Below are positions 1 to 5,815 of a DNA stretch of 5,815 nucleotides, piece after piece (within the stretch, counting starts at the first letter, position 1; each line of letters begins with the position of its first letter). The DNA is taken from NCBI GenBank assembly GCA_027618625.1, contig JAQCER010000266.1:1-5815 (forward strand), read 5' to 3'. This DNA is from Verrucomicrobiota bacterium. Lineage in GTDB: Bacteria; Verrucomicrobiota; Verrucomicrobiia; Verrucomicrobiales; DEV007. The position numbers were made by a program, and so were the translations under genes. Below the pieces are notes generated by a model that was given only the letters and a program-made list of their open reading frames with translations, did not search any database and was not told the origin of the DNA.

Positions 1-66
1 CGCGCAACGCAGCAAATGGAGTCTTTTGCAAGTCGCAGTAGATCGCTCATGAATAATCCAGGCTAG
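1..66 (+). other. Possible 3' end of an upstream gene (frame unresolved)
   Basis: The window opens just before a strong rightward terminator, so an upstream + strand gene probably ends here. All three forward frames close quickly: a TAG at 64-66, a TGA at 50-52 and a TAG at 39-41. The frame ending at 64 has the longest tail, 21 codons finishing in LMNNPG. It is too short to recognise a family or to choose the frame with confidence. The stop-to-terminator distance of about 40-70 bases fits any of the three. Confidence 0.2.
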
Positions 67-106
67 GCCAACCGGGCAGCATTCAAAGCCACCAGCTTCA
101 ATTCCC

Positions 107-143
107 AAAGGGCTGCCTGTCATCATAGCGGGCAGCCCTTTTT
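107..143 (+). terminator. Strong Rho-independent terminator
   Basis: AAAGGGCTGCC at 107-117 pairs perfectly with GGCAGCCCTTT at 131-141, giving an 11-bp stem. One G-T and one C-G pair (118/130 and 119/129) can extend it inward, leaving a loop of about 9 bases. A T run at 139-143 follows the stem directly, and a second T run lies at 148-153. This is a textbook intrinsic terminator for whatever gene ends upstream. The A-rich left edge could also give weak termination in the opposite direction. It separates the upstream unit from the Hsp70 gene. Confidence 0.88.
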
Positions 144-391
144 GCCCTTTTTTGCCGTCTTTTGGTAGAGCCATAGAGCCAGGTCAATTGTTGGCGGGAG
201 AAGAAAAATCGTGTAGAGCCGTTCTGATGTTCCATTTCACCAGCGACTCTATCCGGCTGGGAAGGTGGCGTTGGAAGAACTTCGAGCGCCTGCTCCGGGT
301 CCGAAAAGAAATCCTTATGCTGGGGAATCGCTTGCCTGCACCAGTGCCGAGTGTTTGAGTCTTCCAGCCACCACCCACCCAGTTCAGCACC
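144..391. other. Gap of about 250 bases with no supported gene
   Basis: This stretch between the terminator and the Hsp70 gene should hold the Hsp70 promoter and leader. I found no convincing -35/-10 pair and no CIRCE-type inverted repeat. A purine-rich GGGAGAAG lies at 196-203, but the next start-like codon, GTG at 211, is followed at once by a TAG. A small open frame (ATG at 227, TGA at 356-358, 43 residues, rich in Trp and Arg) lies in the same frame as the Hsp70 gene. Its codons show little bias and it matches no family I know. The minus strand is also open here, but only with low-complexity, shadow-like sequence. Confidence 0.5.
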
Positions 392-2212
392 ATCTCAGAC
401 ACACGCGACATCATCGGCATCGACCTTGGCACCACCAACTCCCTTGTGGGTGCTGTGGATGCCGGGTTTCCGATTCTTTTTGCGGACGGCGGCGGCAGCA
501 GGATCACTCCTTCCGCTGTTTACTTTCCGGTGGAGGGAGAACCGATCATCGGAGCAGCGGCATTGCGCATGCGGTCGCTGGATCCAGCGCGCACCATTAC
601 CTCTGTCAAGCGACTGATGGGCAGCCGAAATGTTCCTGTCGACGAAGCTGAGAGGTTCCCCTGCCCGCTCACTCCGGCTGCCGATGGCTTGCGACTGAGG
701 CTGGACGAAACCACTGCCCTGTCGCCCGAAGCAGTGTCAGCAACTATTCTCAGCTGGCTTCGTGCGATTGCCGAGAGGGCGATGGAAAAGGAGATCACCC
801 GGGCGGTCATCACGGTCCCTGCATACTTCAACGATGCCCAACGCGCAGCAACCAAGCGCGCTGGCGAGCTGGCTGGCCTGACCGTCGAACGCATCCTCAA
901 TGAGCCAACCGCAGCAGCACTCGCCTATGGCTTAGACAGGCTCGGTGAGCGCTCGAAAGTCGCCGTCTATGATCTGGGTGGCGGCACGTTTGATATTTCG
1001 ATCCTCGAACTGAGCGATGGAGTTTTCCAAGTGCTGTCGACCGCTGGTGACACCCGGCTCGGCGGTGATGATATCGATCGCGCACTCGCCGCCCATCTCT
1101 TCGGACGGGCAAACCTTGGTGAAAACGCGGACACCCCAGAAGTACGCGCCAAGCTGCTTGATGCCGCCATTCGAGCAAAACACGCGCTCTCTGAGGATGA
1201 GGCATTCATAGTGAGCGTCCCGTTTCTGTCCGGCACCGACAGCTTTGAATGCGTCGTCACCCAGGCGCAATTGGCAGCACTGGCCACGCCTATCATTGAT
1301 CGAACGCGAAATCTCTGTCAGCGCGCGATCAGCGACTCGAAGCTGAAGCTTTCAGAGATTGATCGAGTCGTGCTGGTGGGCGGAAGCACGCGTATGCCCA
1401 TCGTGCGTAAAATCGCAGCGGAGGTCTTTGGTCAGGAGCCAGACACCTCCCAGAATCCCGACGAAGCCGTCGCTCTCGGCGCTGTCATTCAGGGCGGAAT
1501 TCTGTCCGGCCGAACTCAAAACGTCATCCTCCTCGATGTCACGCCCCTATCGCTTGGGATCGAAACCTTCGGCGGTCTTATGAACGTCATTCTGCCCCGC
1601 AACACCACCATTCCGGCAAAGGCCGGCGAACTTTTTACCAACGCCGTGGCTGGGCAGGAAGCAATGCAGATCCGCATTCTTCAAGGCGAACGCGAGATGG
1701 CACGCGACAACTGGGAGCTGGGTCAATTCGCGATCAACTTTGATCCAGGCCCGAAAGGACACGCGCGGGTGGGCGTGGAATTCGCCATCGATGCGAACGG
1801 AATCCTCACGGTGCTCGGGCGCGATACGAAGACGCAAAGGGACGAGATATTAAAGATCGACAATGCTGCTGTGGACGTCAACGACGAGGCAGTGGAAGCG
1901 ATGATCTCGGAGTCGATCGACTATGCGTTCGACGACATGAACGAGCGCGTGTGGACTGAGGCCAAGATGAAGAGCGACGAGCTACTGCCCGCAGTCGAGA
2001 GCGCCCTGGCCCAGGTCGACGAACTCCTGACCGGCGAGGACATTGAGGGCGTTTGCGCAGCCGCCGATGCTGTCAGAGTCGCCTTGAAAACTCATGATGC
2101 CCGCCAACTCAAGGAGGCCAACCAGAACCTCGACCACGCAACCGAACACATGGCGGCACTGCTGGTTGAGAAGGCGATGGAAGAGTCGCTGAAGCGAAAA
2201 GAAATTCTTTGA
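392..2212 (+). CDS. Hsp70-family molecular chaperone, HscA/DnaK type
   Basis: This is an ATP-dependent cytoplasmic chaperone of about 606 residues, numbered here from the ATC at 392. The ATPase domain shows the phosphate-1 loop GIDLGTTNS (9-17), VITVPAYF (about 139-146), [13 protein letters not shown] (from 170), the phosphate-2 loop DLGGGTFD (194-201) and the adenosine motif GGSTRMP (330-336). The interdomain linker [10 protein letters not shown] (about 380-389) leads to a substrate-binding domain containing IPRNTTIP-like and LQGERE motifs, then a helical lid. The protein ends at KRKEIL without the Gly-rich tail of DnaK. A short ATPase subdomain IIB segment, SVKRLMG near residue 70 and the lid layout resemble HscA, the Fe-S assembly Hsp70, more than DnaK or HscC. 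No isc gene, dnaJ or grpE is visible, so the Fe-S role is only suggested. The frame is closed by a TGA at 356-358, and between it and GTG446 there is no ATG, GTG or TTG. GTG446 would remove the phosphate-1 loop, so I place the start at the non-canonical ATC392, where homologues would have Met-Ser-Asp. No Shine-Dalgarno sequence precedes it. Confidence 0.9.
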   Translation: MSDTRDIIGIDLGTTNSLVGAVDAGFPILFADGGGSRITPSAVYFPVEGEPIIGAAALRMRSLDPARTITSVKRLMGSRNVPVDEAERFPCPLTPAADGLRLRLDETTALSPEAVSATILSWLRAIAERAMEKEITRAVITVPAYFNDAQRAATKRAGELAGLTVERILNEPTAAALAYGLDRLGERSKVAVYDLGGGTFDISILELSDGVFQVLSTAGDTRLGGDDIDRALAAHLFGRANLGENADTPEVRAKLLDAAIRAKHALSEDEAFIVSVPFLSGTDSFECVVTQAQLAALATPIIDRTRNLCQRAISDSKLKLSEIDRVVLVGGSTRMPIVRKIAAEVFGQEPDTSQNPDEAVALGAVIQGGILSGRTQNVILLDVTPLSLGIETFGGLMNVILPRNTTIPAKAGELFTNAVAGQEAMQIRILQGEREMARDNWELGQFAINFDPGPKGHARVGVEFAIDANGILTVLGRDTKTQRDEILKIDNAAVDVNDEAVEAMISESIDYAFDDMNERVWTEAKMKSDELLPAVESALAQVDELLTGEDIEGVCAAADAVRVALKTHDARQLKEANQNLDHATEHMAALLVEKAMEESLKRKEIL

Positions 2213-2265
2213 TCTCTCAGCTCGTCGATATCAGCCTTATCTGCTAGCCCACATCAGATATCACA

Positions 2266-2772
2266 GTGAGCACGCCCAGACTCTTCAAACTTTTTGACTT
2301 TGGGTTGAGCATGGCTCTCATTTCCCTGCTGCCGTTGGTAGTAACAGCAATCTTTGCCACGCCACTACTGGAGGACCTAAAGAGCCTCAGCTGGACGAAG
2401 GCACCCGCCAAGATCACCCAGTCCTCCTTGAGGATAGCGTCTGTAAGGAGGACAAGAAAGATCATTGCCGACATCCGATACGAGTATCACGCCGATGGCA
2501 CTACCTTTGAATCTGCTCGGTTTGCTTCGTTCGGTGCCTGCGGACGCGGATTCCTCGCCGATCCCCATGAAGCCGTCCGAAAGTTTCCAACCGGCTCTAA
2601 TGCATTCGTCTACTATAATCCCGGTCAACCAGCTGAGGCAATGCTTGCACCGGGATTCCACGCAACCCATTGGCTGGCTACCGCTGCCGTAGGTTTCAGC
2701 CTGGCGATCATCATTGGCGGGATCCGTCAACAGCTGCGTCATCCGCGCAAGAAGTCTTCCAAATCAAATTAG
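2266..2772 (+). CDS. DUF3592-type small membrane protein
   Basis: The product is 168 residues with two predicted membrane helices, at about 14-34 and 135-153. They flank a roughly 100-residue extramembrane domain. That domain has the DUF3592 pattern: a Trp at the start (SWTKAPAKI, 42-50), a YEY strand with a following DG turn (72-78), and a closing VYYNP motif (115-119) followed by P-x-E-A-M-L. The C-terminus is basic (RHPRKKSSKSN). No biochemical function is established for this family. The start used is GTG 2266, which gives a short basic N-terminus before the first helix. ATG 2311 is an in-frame alternative but would begin inside that helix. Neither has a clear ribosome-binding site. It lies 53 bases after the Hsp70 stop and upstream of the acyltransferase gene, with no terminator between, so co-transcription is possible. 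Confidence 0.75.
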   Translation: MSTPRLFKLFDFGLSMALISLLPLVVTAIFATPLLEDLKSLSWTKAPAKITQSSLRIASVRRTRKIIADIRYEYHADGTTFESARFASFGACGRGFLADPHEAVRKFPTGSNAFVYYNPGQPAEAMLAPGFHATHWLATAAVGFSLAIIIGGIRQQLRHPRKKSSKSN

Positions 2773-2914
2773 AAGACTCATAAATTGATTGATCGTATCG
2801 ACAGTCCCGCGATTCCTCCAGTCTTTCCCTCTCATATCAAAATTGACCGCCACCTTGATTCGGCACCGACAAACAACACGAAAACAATTTCCAGAGATCC
2901 ACGACTGGAGCACG

Positions 2915-3979
2915 TTGAGCAAACAAGACGGCCTTGTGATGCGGGGCGCTGGTATCCTTTGCATCATGATGCACAACTTCACCCACTGGGTGCCTCCGGT
3001 TACCGGGGAAAACGAGTTCCATTTGGAGTCGCGGCATGTTGCTAAAATGTTAGACCAACTGGGCGCGATGCCCGAAGACAGCTGGCGGATTCTGTTTTCC
3101 TATTTCGGCCACTACGGCGTGCAGGTATTCGTTTTTCTCAGTGCGTTCGGGCTGACTTTGAGCTTTGCCAAGGATCGCCCGACCTACTGGGCATTCTTGA
3201 AAAGGCGAATCGCTGCACTTTATCCGGCGGTGCTGGTCGCGGCGGTGACGTTCCTCATTTACAGCAGTGTGTTTGCCAGCCCGAGCAAAGCGTCGGCTGA
3301 CGTTATCCCGCTGCTGCGGCAGATTCTGCTTGCAGGAAATTTTACTGGCCACGGATTCGAACCCATCGGCCCTTGGTGGTTTTTGTCGATGATCTGCCAG
3401 TTTTATCTCGTATTTCCGCTGCTCTTTTGGGGCATGGAGAAGTTCGGAAGTCGATTCCTGCTGTGTGTTGGCAGCGCCGCACTTCTTGTGGAACTCTTCT
3501 GGAACGCACCGCTCACGTCGGCCACCGGCATCAATCTGAACTACACCGTTGCTGGACATTTGGCCGAATTCTCGTTGGGCATGTGGGCCGCCCATGCGGG
3601 AAAAATGAAGGCACCCGTCGTCTGGATCGCGATAGCCGCAGTCGTCTTCGTTGCCGGACAACTGCATCCGGTCGCCTGGCTGGTCTCGAGCCTGGCGCTG
3701 ATCATCATGGCGATTCCACTGCTGCGCTGGATTTCGATCGGCAACAGTCGGGTGTGCCGTTTGCTCGCCATTTACGGCAGCCTGGCGCTACCTCTTTTTC
3801 TGATGAACGGTTTCCTGCGCAACCCATTGGTCTGGTTTGCCCAACTCCAAGTGGAGAAAGGCGCACCGCACGCCTGGCTCACGACATTCGCTCTGTCGCT
3901 GGCATTCCTCTTGTCCTGCACCGCCTTCGCTTTGCTGGGCAACCGTGCGGAACAAGCGCTACGCAAGTTTTTCGCATAA
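2915..3979 (+). CDS. Membrane acyltransferase, acyltransferase_3/OafA family
   Basis: This is a multi-pass inner-membrane protein, probably transferring acyl groups to an extracytoplasmic carbohydrate or other acceptor; the acceptor cannot be told from sequence. The open frame runs from TTG 2789 (396 residues), and the residue numbers here count from that codon. Family hallmarks are Arg52 and His62 in MRGAGILCIMMHNFTHW, near the usual spacing of the R-x10-H catalytic motif; YGVQVFVFLSAFG (109-121), the counterpart of the common GVxLFFVLSGF; and WWFLSMICQFYLVFPLL (196-212), the counterpart of LWSLxVExQFYLLxPLL. About ten hydrophobic segments follow one another to the C-terminus. I prefer TTG 2915 (residue 43) because GGAG lies at 2907-2910, homology begins just after it, and 2773-2914 is less GC-rich than the coding parts. 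TTG 2789, TTG 2843, GTG 2936 and ATG 2939 remain possible. No glycosyltransferase or O-antigen gene is nearby. Confidence 0.85.
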   Translation: MSKQDGLVMRGAGILCIMMHNFTHWVPPVTGENEFHLESRHVAKMLDQLGAMPEDSWRILFSYFGHYGVQVFVFLSAFGLTLSFAKDRPTYWAFLKRRIAALYPAVLVAAVTFLIYSSVFASPSKASADVIPLLRQILLAGNFTGHGFEPIGPWWFLSMICQFYLVFPLLFWGMEKFGSRFLLCVGSAALLVELFWNAPLTSATGINLNYTVAGHLAEFSLGMWAAHAGKMKAPVVWIAIAAVVFVAGQLHPVAWLVSSLALIIMAIPLLRWISIGNSRVCRLLAIYGSLALPLFLMNGFLRNPLVWFAQLQVEKGAPHAWLTTFALSLAFLLSCTAFALLGNRAEQALRKFFA

Positions 3980-4031
3980 ACGGCATCCTGCGAACGATCT
4001 CGCACTTTTCCGTTTCAATCATCCAGATCAC

Positions 4032-4040
4032 TGTTATCTA
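4032..4040 (+). promoter_or_regulatory. Possible extended -10 element for gpmI
   Basis: TGTTATCTA resembles an extended -10 (TGnTAnnnT-like), and the -35 region upstream is weak. Transcription starting about seven bases after it would begin at or next to the gpmI ATG at 4047, giving a leaderless message. This would explain the absence of a ribosome-binding site before gpmI. The match is short and could be chance. Confidence 0.22.
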
Positions 4041-4046
4041 CTCCCC

Positions 4047-5588
4047 ATGGCCAAGAAACCAGTAGTCTTAATTATTCGCGATGGATGGGCGGAAAATCCG
4101 CACGGTCCAGCAAACGCTGAACGCGATGGCGATGCCACCGTGCTCGCCGATACCCCATTCCACGATCACCTTTACGCCAGGTATCCGCAGAGCCGCGTCA
4201 GTGCCAGCGGTCTGGACGTCGGTCTCCCGGAAGGGCAAATGGGCAACTCTGAAGTCGGGCACTTGAACCTCGGCGCCGGCCGTGTTGTCTATCAGGATCT
4301 GACCCGCATCAACAAGTCGATCGCCGATGGTGAAATCGCTGGCCGCCCTGCGCTTGTCGAAGCATTTGGCAAAGCAAAATCCAGCCGCCTGCACCTGATC
4401 GCCCTGGTGTCTGACGGAGGTGGGCACAGCCACCAGGATCACATCATCGCCCTCGCCAAGGCTGCTTCCGAAGCGGGCGTGAACGACATCTACGTCCATG
4501 CCATCACCGATGGCCGTGACACATCGCCGAAGGGCGGTAAGGATTATGTGTCCTACTGTGAAGACGGCTTGGCCCCCTACGGCGCAAAAATGGTGACCGT
4601 CGTCGGTCGCTACTACGCCATGGATCGCGACAAACGCTGGAACCGCACCAAGCTCGCCTGGGACGCCATCGTTCACGGCATTGGAGAAGAATGCTCCGTG
4701 CTCGCATCCGAGGCGATCGCGGCCAAGTACGCAGACTCAAAGACGGACGAATTCCTGCTGCCAATGGTCTTCCAGGATTTCAAAAAGCAACGCGTCCGCG
4801 ACGGCGATGTCGTCCTGTTCTTCAACTTCCGCGCCGACCGCGCTCGTCAACTCTCGAATGCCTTCCTCAACGCTGACTTCAGCGACTTCGACCTCGGCGG
4901 CCCAGCTCCGAAGGTTCACTACGTAACCCTCACCGAGTACGACGAGACCTACGACTGCCCAGCCGTCTTCCCTCCAGAATCACTGGAAGCAGTGCTTGGC
5001 GAAGTGGTGAGCAAAGCGGGACTCAAACAGTTGCGCATCGCCGAAACGGAAAAATACCCGCATGTCACCTACTTTTTCAATGGTGGCGTCGAAAAGCAGA
5101 ATCCCGGTGAAGATCGCGAGATCATCCAGTCGCCAAAGGATGTGGCAACCTACGACCTAAAGCCGGAAATGAGCGCCGACGAGGTCACCGAGAAAGTCGT
5201 CGCACTACTGCCAGAATATGATCTTGTCATCCTGAATTTTGCCAATCCTGACATGGTCGGGCACACGGGAATCGTAGAGGCTGCAGTGAAAGCGGTCGAA
5301 AAAATCGACGCCAAGGTCAAAGCGGTCGTTGAGAAAACACTCGAACTTGGTGGCAAGCTCCTGATCACCGCAGACCACGGCAATTGCGAGCAGATGATCA
5401 AGGAGGACGGCTCACCACACACCGCTCACACCACCAACCTCGTGCATTTGCTGTATGTTGCTAAGGACTCAGACCAGTATACTCTGGAGAATGGCATCCT
5501 GGCCGACATCTCCCCCACCCTGCTTGACATGCTGGGGGTGGCAAAGCCGCCGCAGATGACCGGGCACTCGCTCCTTGTAAAAAAATGA
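4047..5588 (+). CDS. gpmI: 2,3-bisphosphoglycerate-independent phosphoglycerate mutase
   Basis: This is a cytoplasmic enzyme that interconverts 3-phosphoglycerate and 2-phosphoglycerate in glycolysis and gluconeogenesis through a phosphoserine intermediate and two metal ions (usually Mn2+). The 513 residues match the usual length of about 510. Visible motifs are Asp12 in IIRDGW, nucleophile Ser68 in QMGNSEVGH, GGGHSHQDH (His127), DGRD (155-158), GRYYAMDRD (from 187, Arg188), NFRADRAR (260-267), ETEKYPHVT with Lys336, NPDMVGHTG (Asp402, His406), TADHGN (Asp443, His444) and HTAHT (His461). Every metal and substrate ligand known for the family therefore appears present. I start at ATG 4047 because MAKKPVVLIIRDGW is the normal N-terminus; the frame stays open further upstream, but only by overlapping the acyltransferase. 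No Shine-Dalgarno sequence is seen. The gene follows the acyltransferase by 67 bases, with no functional link evident. Confidence 0.97.
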   Translation: MAKKPVVLIIRDGWAENPHGPANAERDGDATVLADTPFHDHLYARYPQSRVSASGLDVGLPEGQMGNSEVGHLNLGAGRVVYQDLTRINKSIADGEIAGRPALVEAFGKAKSSRLHLIALVSDGGGHSHQDHIIALAKAASEAGVNDIYVHAITDGRDTSPKGGKDYVSYCEDGLAPYGAKMVTVVGRYYAMDRDKRWNRTKLAWDAIVHGIGEECSVLASEAIAAKYADSKTDEFLLPMVFQDFKKQRVRDGDVVLFFNFRADRARQLSNAFLNADFSDFDLGGPAPKVHYVTLTEYDETYDCPAVFPPESLEAVLGEVVSKAGLKQLRIAETEKYPHVTYFFNGGVEKQNPGEDREIIQSPKDVATYDLKPEMSADEVTEKVVALLPEYDLVILNFANPDMVGHTGIVEAAVKAVEKIDAKVKAVVEKTLELGGKLLITADHGNCEQMIKEDGSPHTAHTTNLVHLLYVAKDSDQYTLENGILADISPTLLDMLGVAKPPQMTGHSLLVKK

Positions 5589-5595
5589 TTACAAG
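5574..5595 (+). repeat. Small inverted repeat over the gpmI stop codon
   Basis: CTTGTAA (5574-5580) and TTACAAG (5589-5595) form a perfect 7-bp inverted repeat around an 8-base A-rich loop that contains the TGA stop at 5586-5588. The stem is AT-rich and no T run follows, so it is a poor candidate for an intrinsic terminator. It might protect the 3' end of the message or be chance. Confidence 0.3.
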
Positions 5596-5627
5596 CCTGG
5601 ACTGGCCTCATTTCCTTAACAATGAAA

Positions 5628-5655
5628 GTGACCAGAGTCGCTCTATCGTTACACT
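5628..5655 (+). promoter_or_regulatory. Candidate sigma-70-type promoter for thiH
   Basis: GTGACC at 5628-5633 (4 of 6 to TTGACA) and TACACT at 5650-5655 (4 of 6 to TATAAT) are separated by 16 bases. Transcription would start near 5662, about three bases before the ATG at 5665, giving a nearly leaderless message. This fits the lack of room for a ribosome-binding site. I looked for a TPP riboswitch in this 76-base gap and saw none. Confidence 0.38.
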
Positions 5656-5664
5656 GATCTGAAG

Positions 5665-5815
5665 ATGTCCTTCGTCGATACATTTAACCAGCTTCCTGAT
5701 CGAAAGAGCCCGTTGCTCAAGCGGTTCTCGTCGCTCATTGCGCCGAAGTCGGATCAGGAACTGGAAGGAATGGCACGCGCTTCTCAGTCGATCACGCGTA
5801 AGCACTTTGGTCGGA
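5665..5815 (+). CDS. thiH: 2-iminoacetate synthase ThiH, N-terminal fragment
   Basis: Only the first 50 codons are present, and the gene runs off the window. The fragment contains LIAPKSDQELEGMARASQ (24-41) followed by SITRKHFGR. This aligns without gaps to the part of ThiH just before its radical-SAM cluster motif, where E. coli has a LLSPAAxxYLEQLAQRAQ-LTRQRFG sequence. ThiH is a [4Fe-4S] S-adenosylmethionine enzyme that cleaves tyrosine to dehydroglycine and p-cresol for the thiazole half of thiamine. The CxxxCxxC motif would lie beyond the window end, so the enzyme class cannot be confirmed directly. The start MSFVDTFNQLP is the first ATG after an in-frame TGA at 5629-5631. No thiamine gene lies upstream; thiG, thiS or thiE downstream would support the call. 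Confidence 0.75.
   Translation, partial: MSFVDTFNQLPDRKSPLLKRFSSLIAPKSDQELEGMARASQSITRKHFGR

Noticed and set aside
188..219. Promoter for the Hsp70 gene (TTGTTG or TTGGCG with GTGTAG or TAGAGC)
   Set aside because: The -10 matches are too poor (about half the positions), so no promoter can be called.
265..651. A 128-codon forward open frame overlapping the 5' part of the Hsp70 gene
   Set aside because: It overlaps the conserved ATPase N-terminus in another frame, and its Cys/His/Arg-rich product resembles no family.
3050..3667. A 205-codon open frame on the minus strand within the acyltransferase gene
   Set aside because: It is antisense to a gene with clear family motifs, its translation is rich in Arg, Gln, Glu and His with no recognisable domain, and it reflects codon bias of the real gene.
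3837..4046. In-frame upstream extension of gpmI into the acyltransferase gene
   Set aside because: The added residues are in a wrong frame of the acyltransferase and are Ser/Arg/His-rich, while MAKKPVVLIIRDGW at 4047 is the usual family N-terminus.
4068..4676. A 202-codon open frame on the minus strand within gpmI
   Set aside because: It mirrors gpmI, whose catalytic motifs are intact, and its translation shows no known fold.
5589..5664. TPP riboswitch before thiH
   Set aside because: The gap is only 76 bases and lacks the CUGAGA segment and the conserved 3' half; ACTGATCTG at 5653-5661 is only a chance partial likeness.
1..5815. Mobile element, CRISPR array, tRNA or rRNA
   Set aside because: No transposase or integrase product, terminal inverted repeats, spaced direct repeats, cloverleaf or rRNA-like sequence was seen on either strand.

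Overview
All recognisable genes in this window lie on the + strand. They encode ordinary cellular functions, and no transposase, integrase, phage gene, CRISPR array or structural RNA is visible. The sequence is moderately GC-rich. The chaperone and the phosphoglycerate mutase are bacterial in type, and several starts lack a clear Shine-Dalgarno sequence. From family resemblance I suspect Verrucomicrobiota or a relative, but this is inference and nothing in the window proves it.

Layout: bases 1-66 may hold the last codons of an upstream gene, followed by a strong intrinsic terminator (107-143). Bases 144-391 contain no gene I can defend, only a small open frame ending at 358. An Hsp70-family chaperone closest in layout to HscA follows (392-2212). 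Its N-terminal ATPase motif is intact, but no ATG, GTG or TTG stands in frame before that motif. Next come a small two-helix membrane protein of the DUF3592 type (2266-2772) and a multi-pass membrane acyltransferase of the OafA/acyltransferase_3 type (about 2915-3979). Then comes a complete cofactor-independent phosphoglycerate mutase, gpmI (4047-5588), with all the expected catalytic and metal-binding motifs. The window ends inside a gene whose first 50 residues match the N-terminal region of 2-iminoacetate synthase ThiH (5665 to beyond 5815).

The genes do not form one pathway. GpmI serves glycolysis and gluconeogenesis, ThiH thiamine thiazole synthesis, and the HscA-like Hsp70 protein folding or Fe-S assembly. 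The DUF3592 and acyltransferase genes are both membrane proteins and could be co-transcribed. A promoter-like element just before thiH suggests it begins a new transcript.

I see no convincing novel multi-gene system. The observations most worth checking are the missing canonical start codon of the Hsp70 gene, the possible leaderless starts of gpmI and thiH, and the placement of an HscA-like chaperone away from any visible isc gene.
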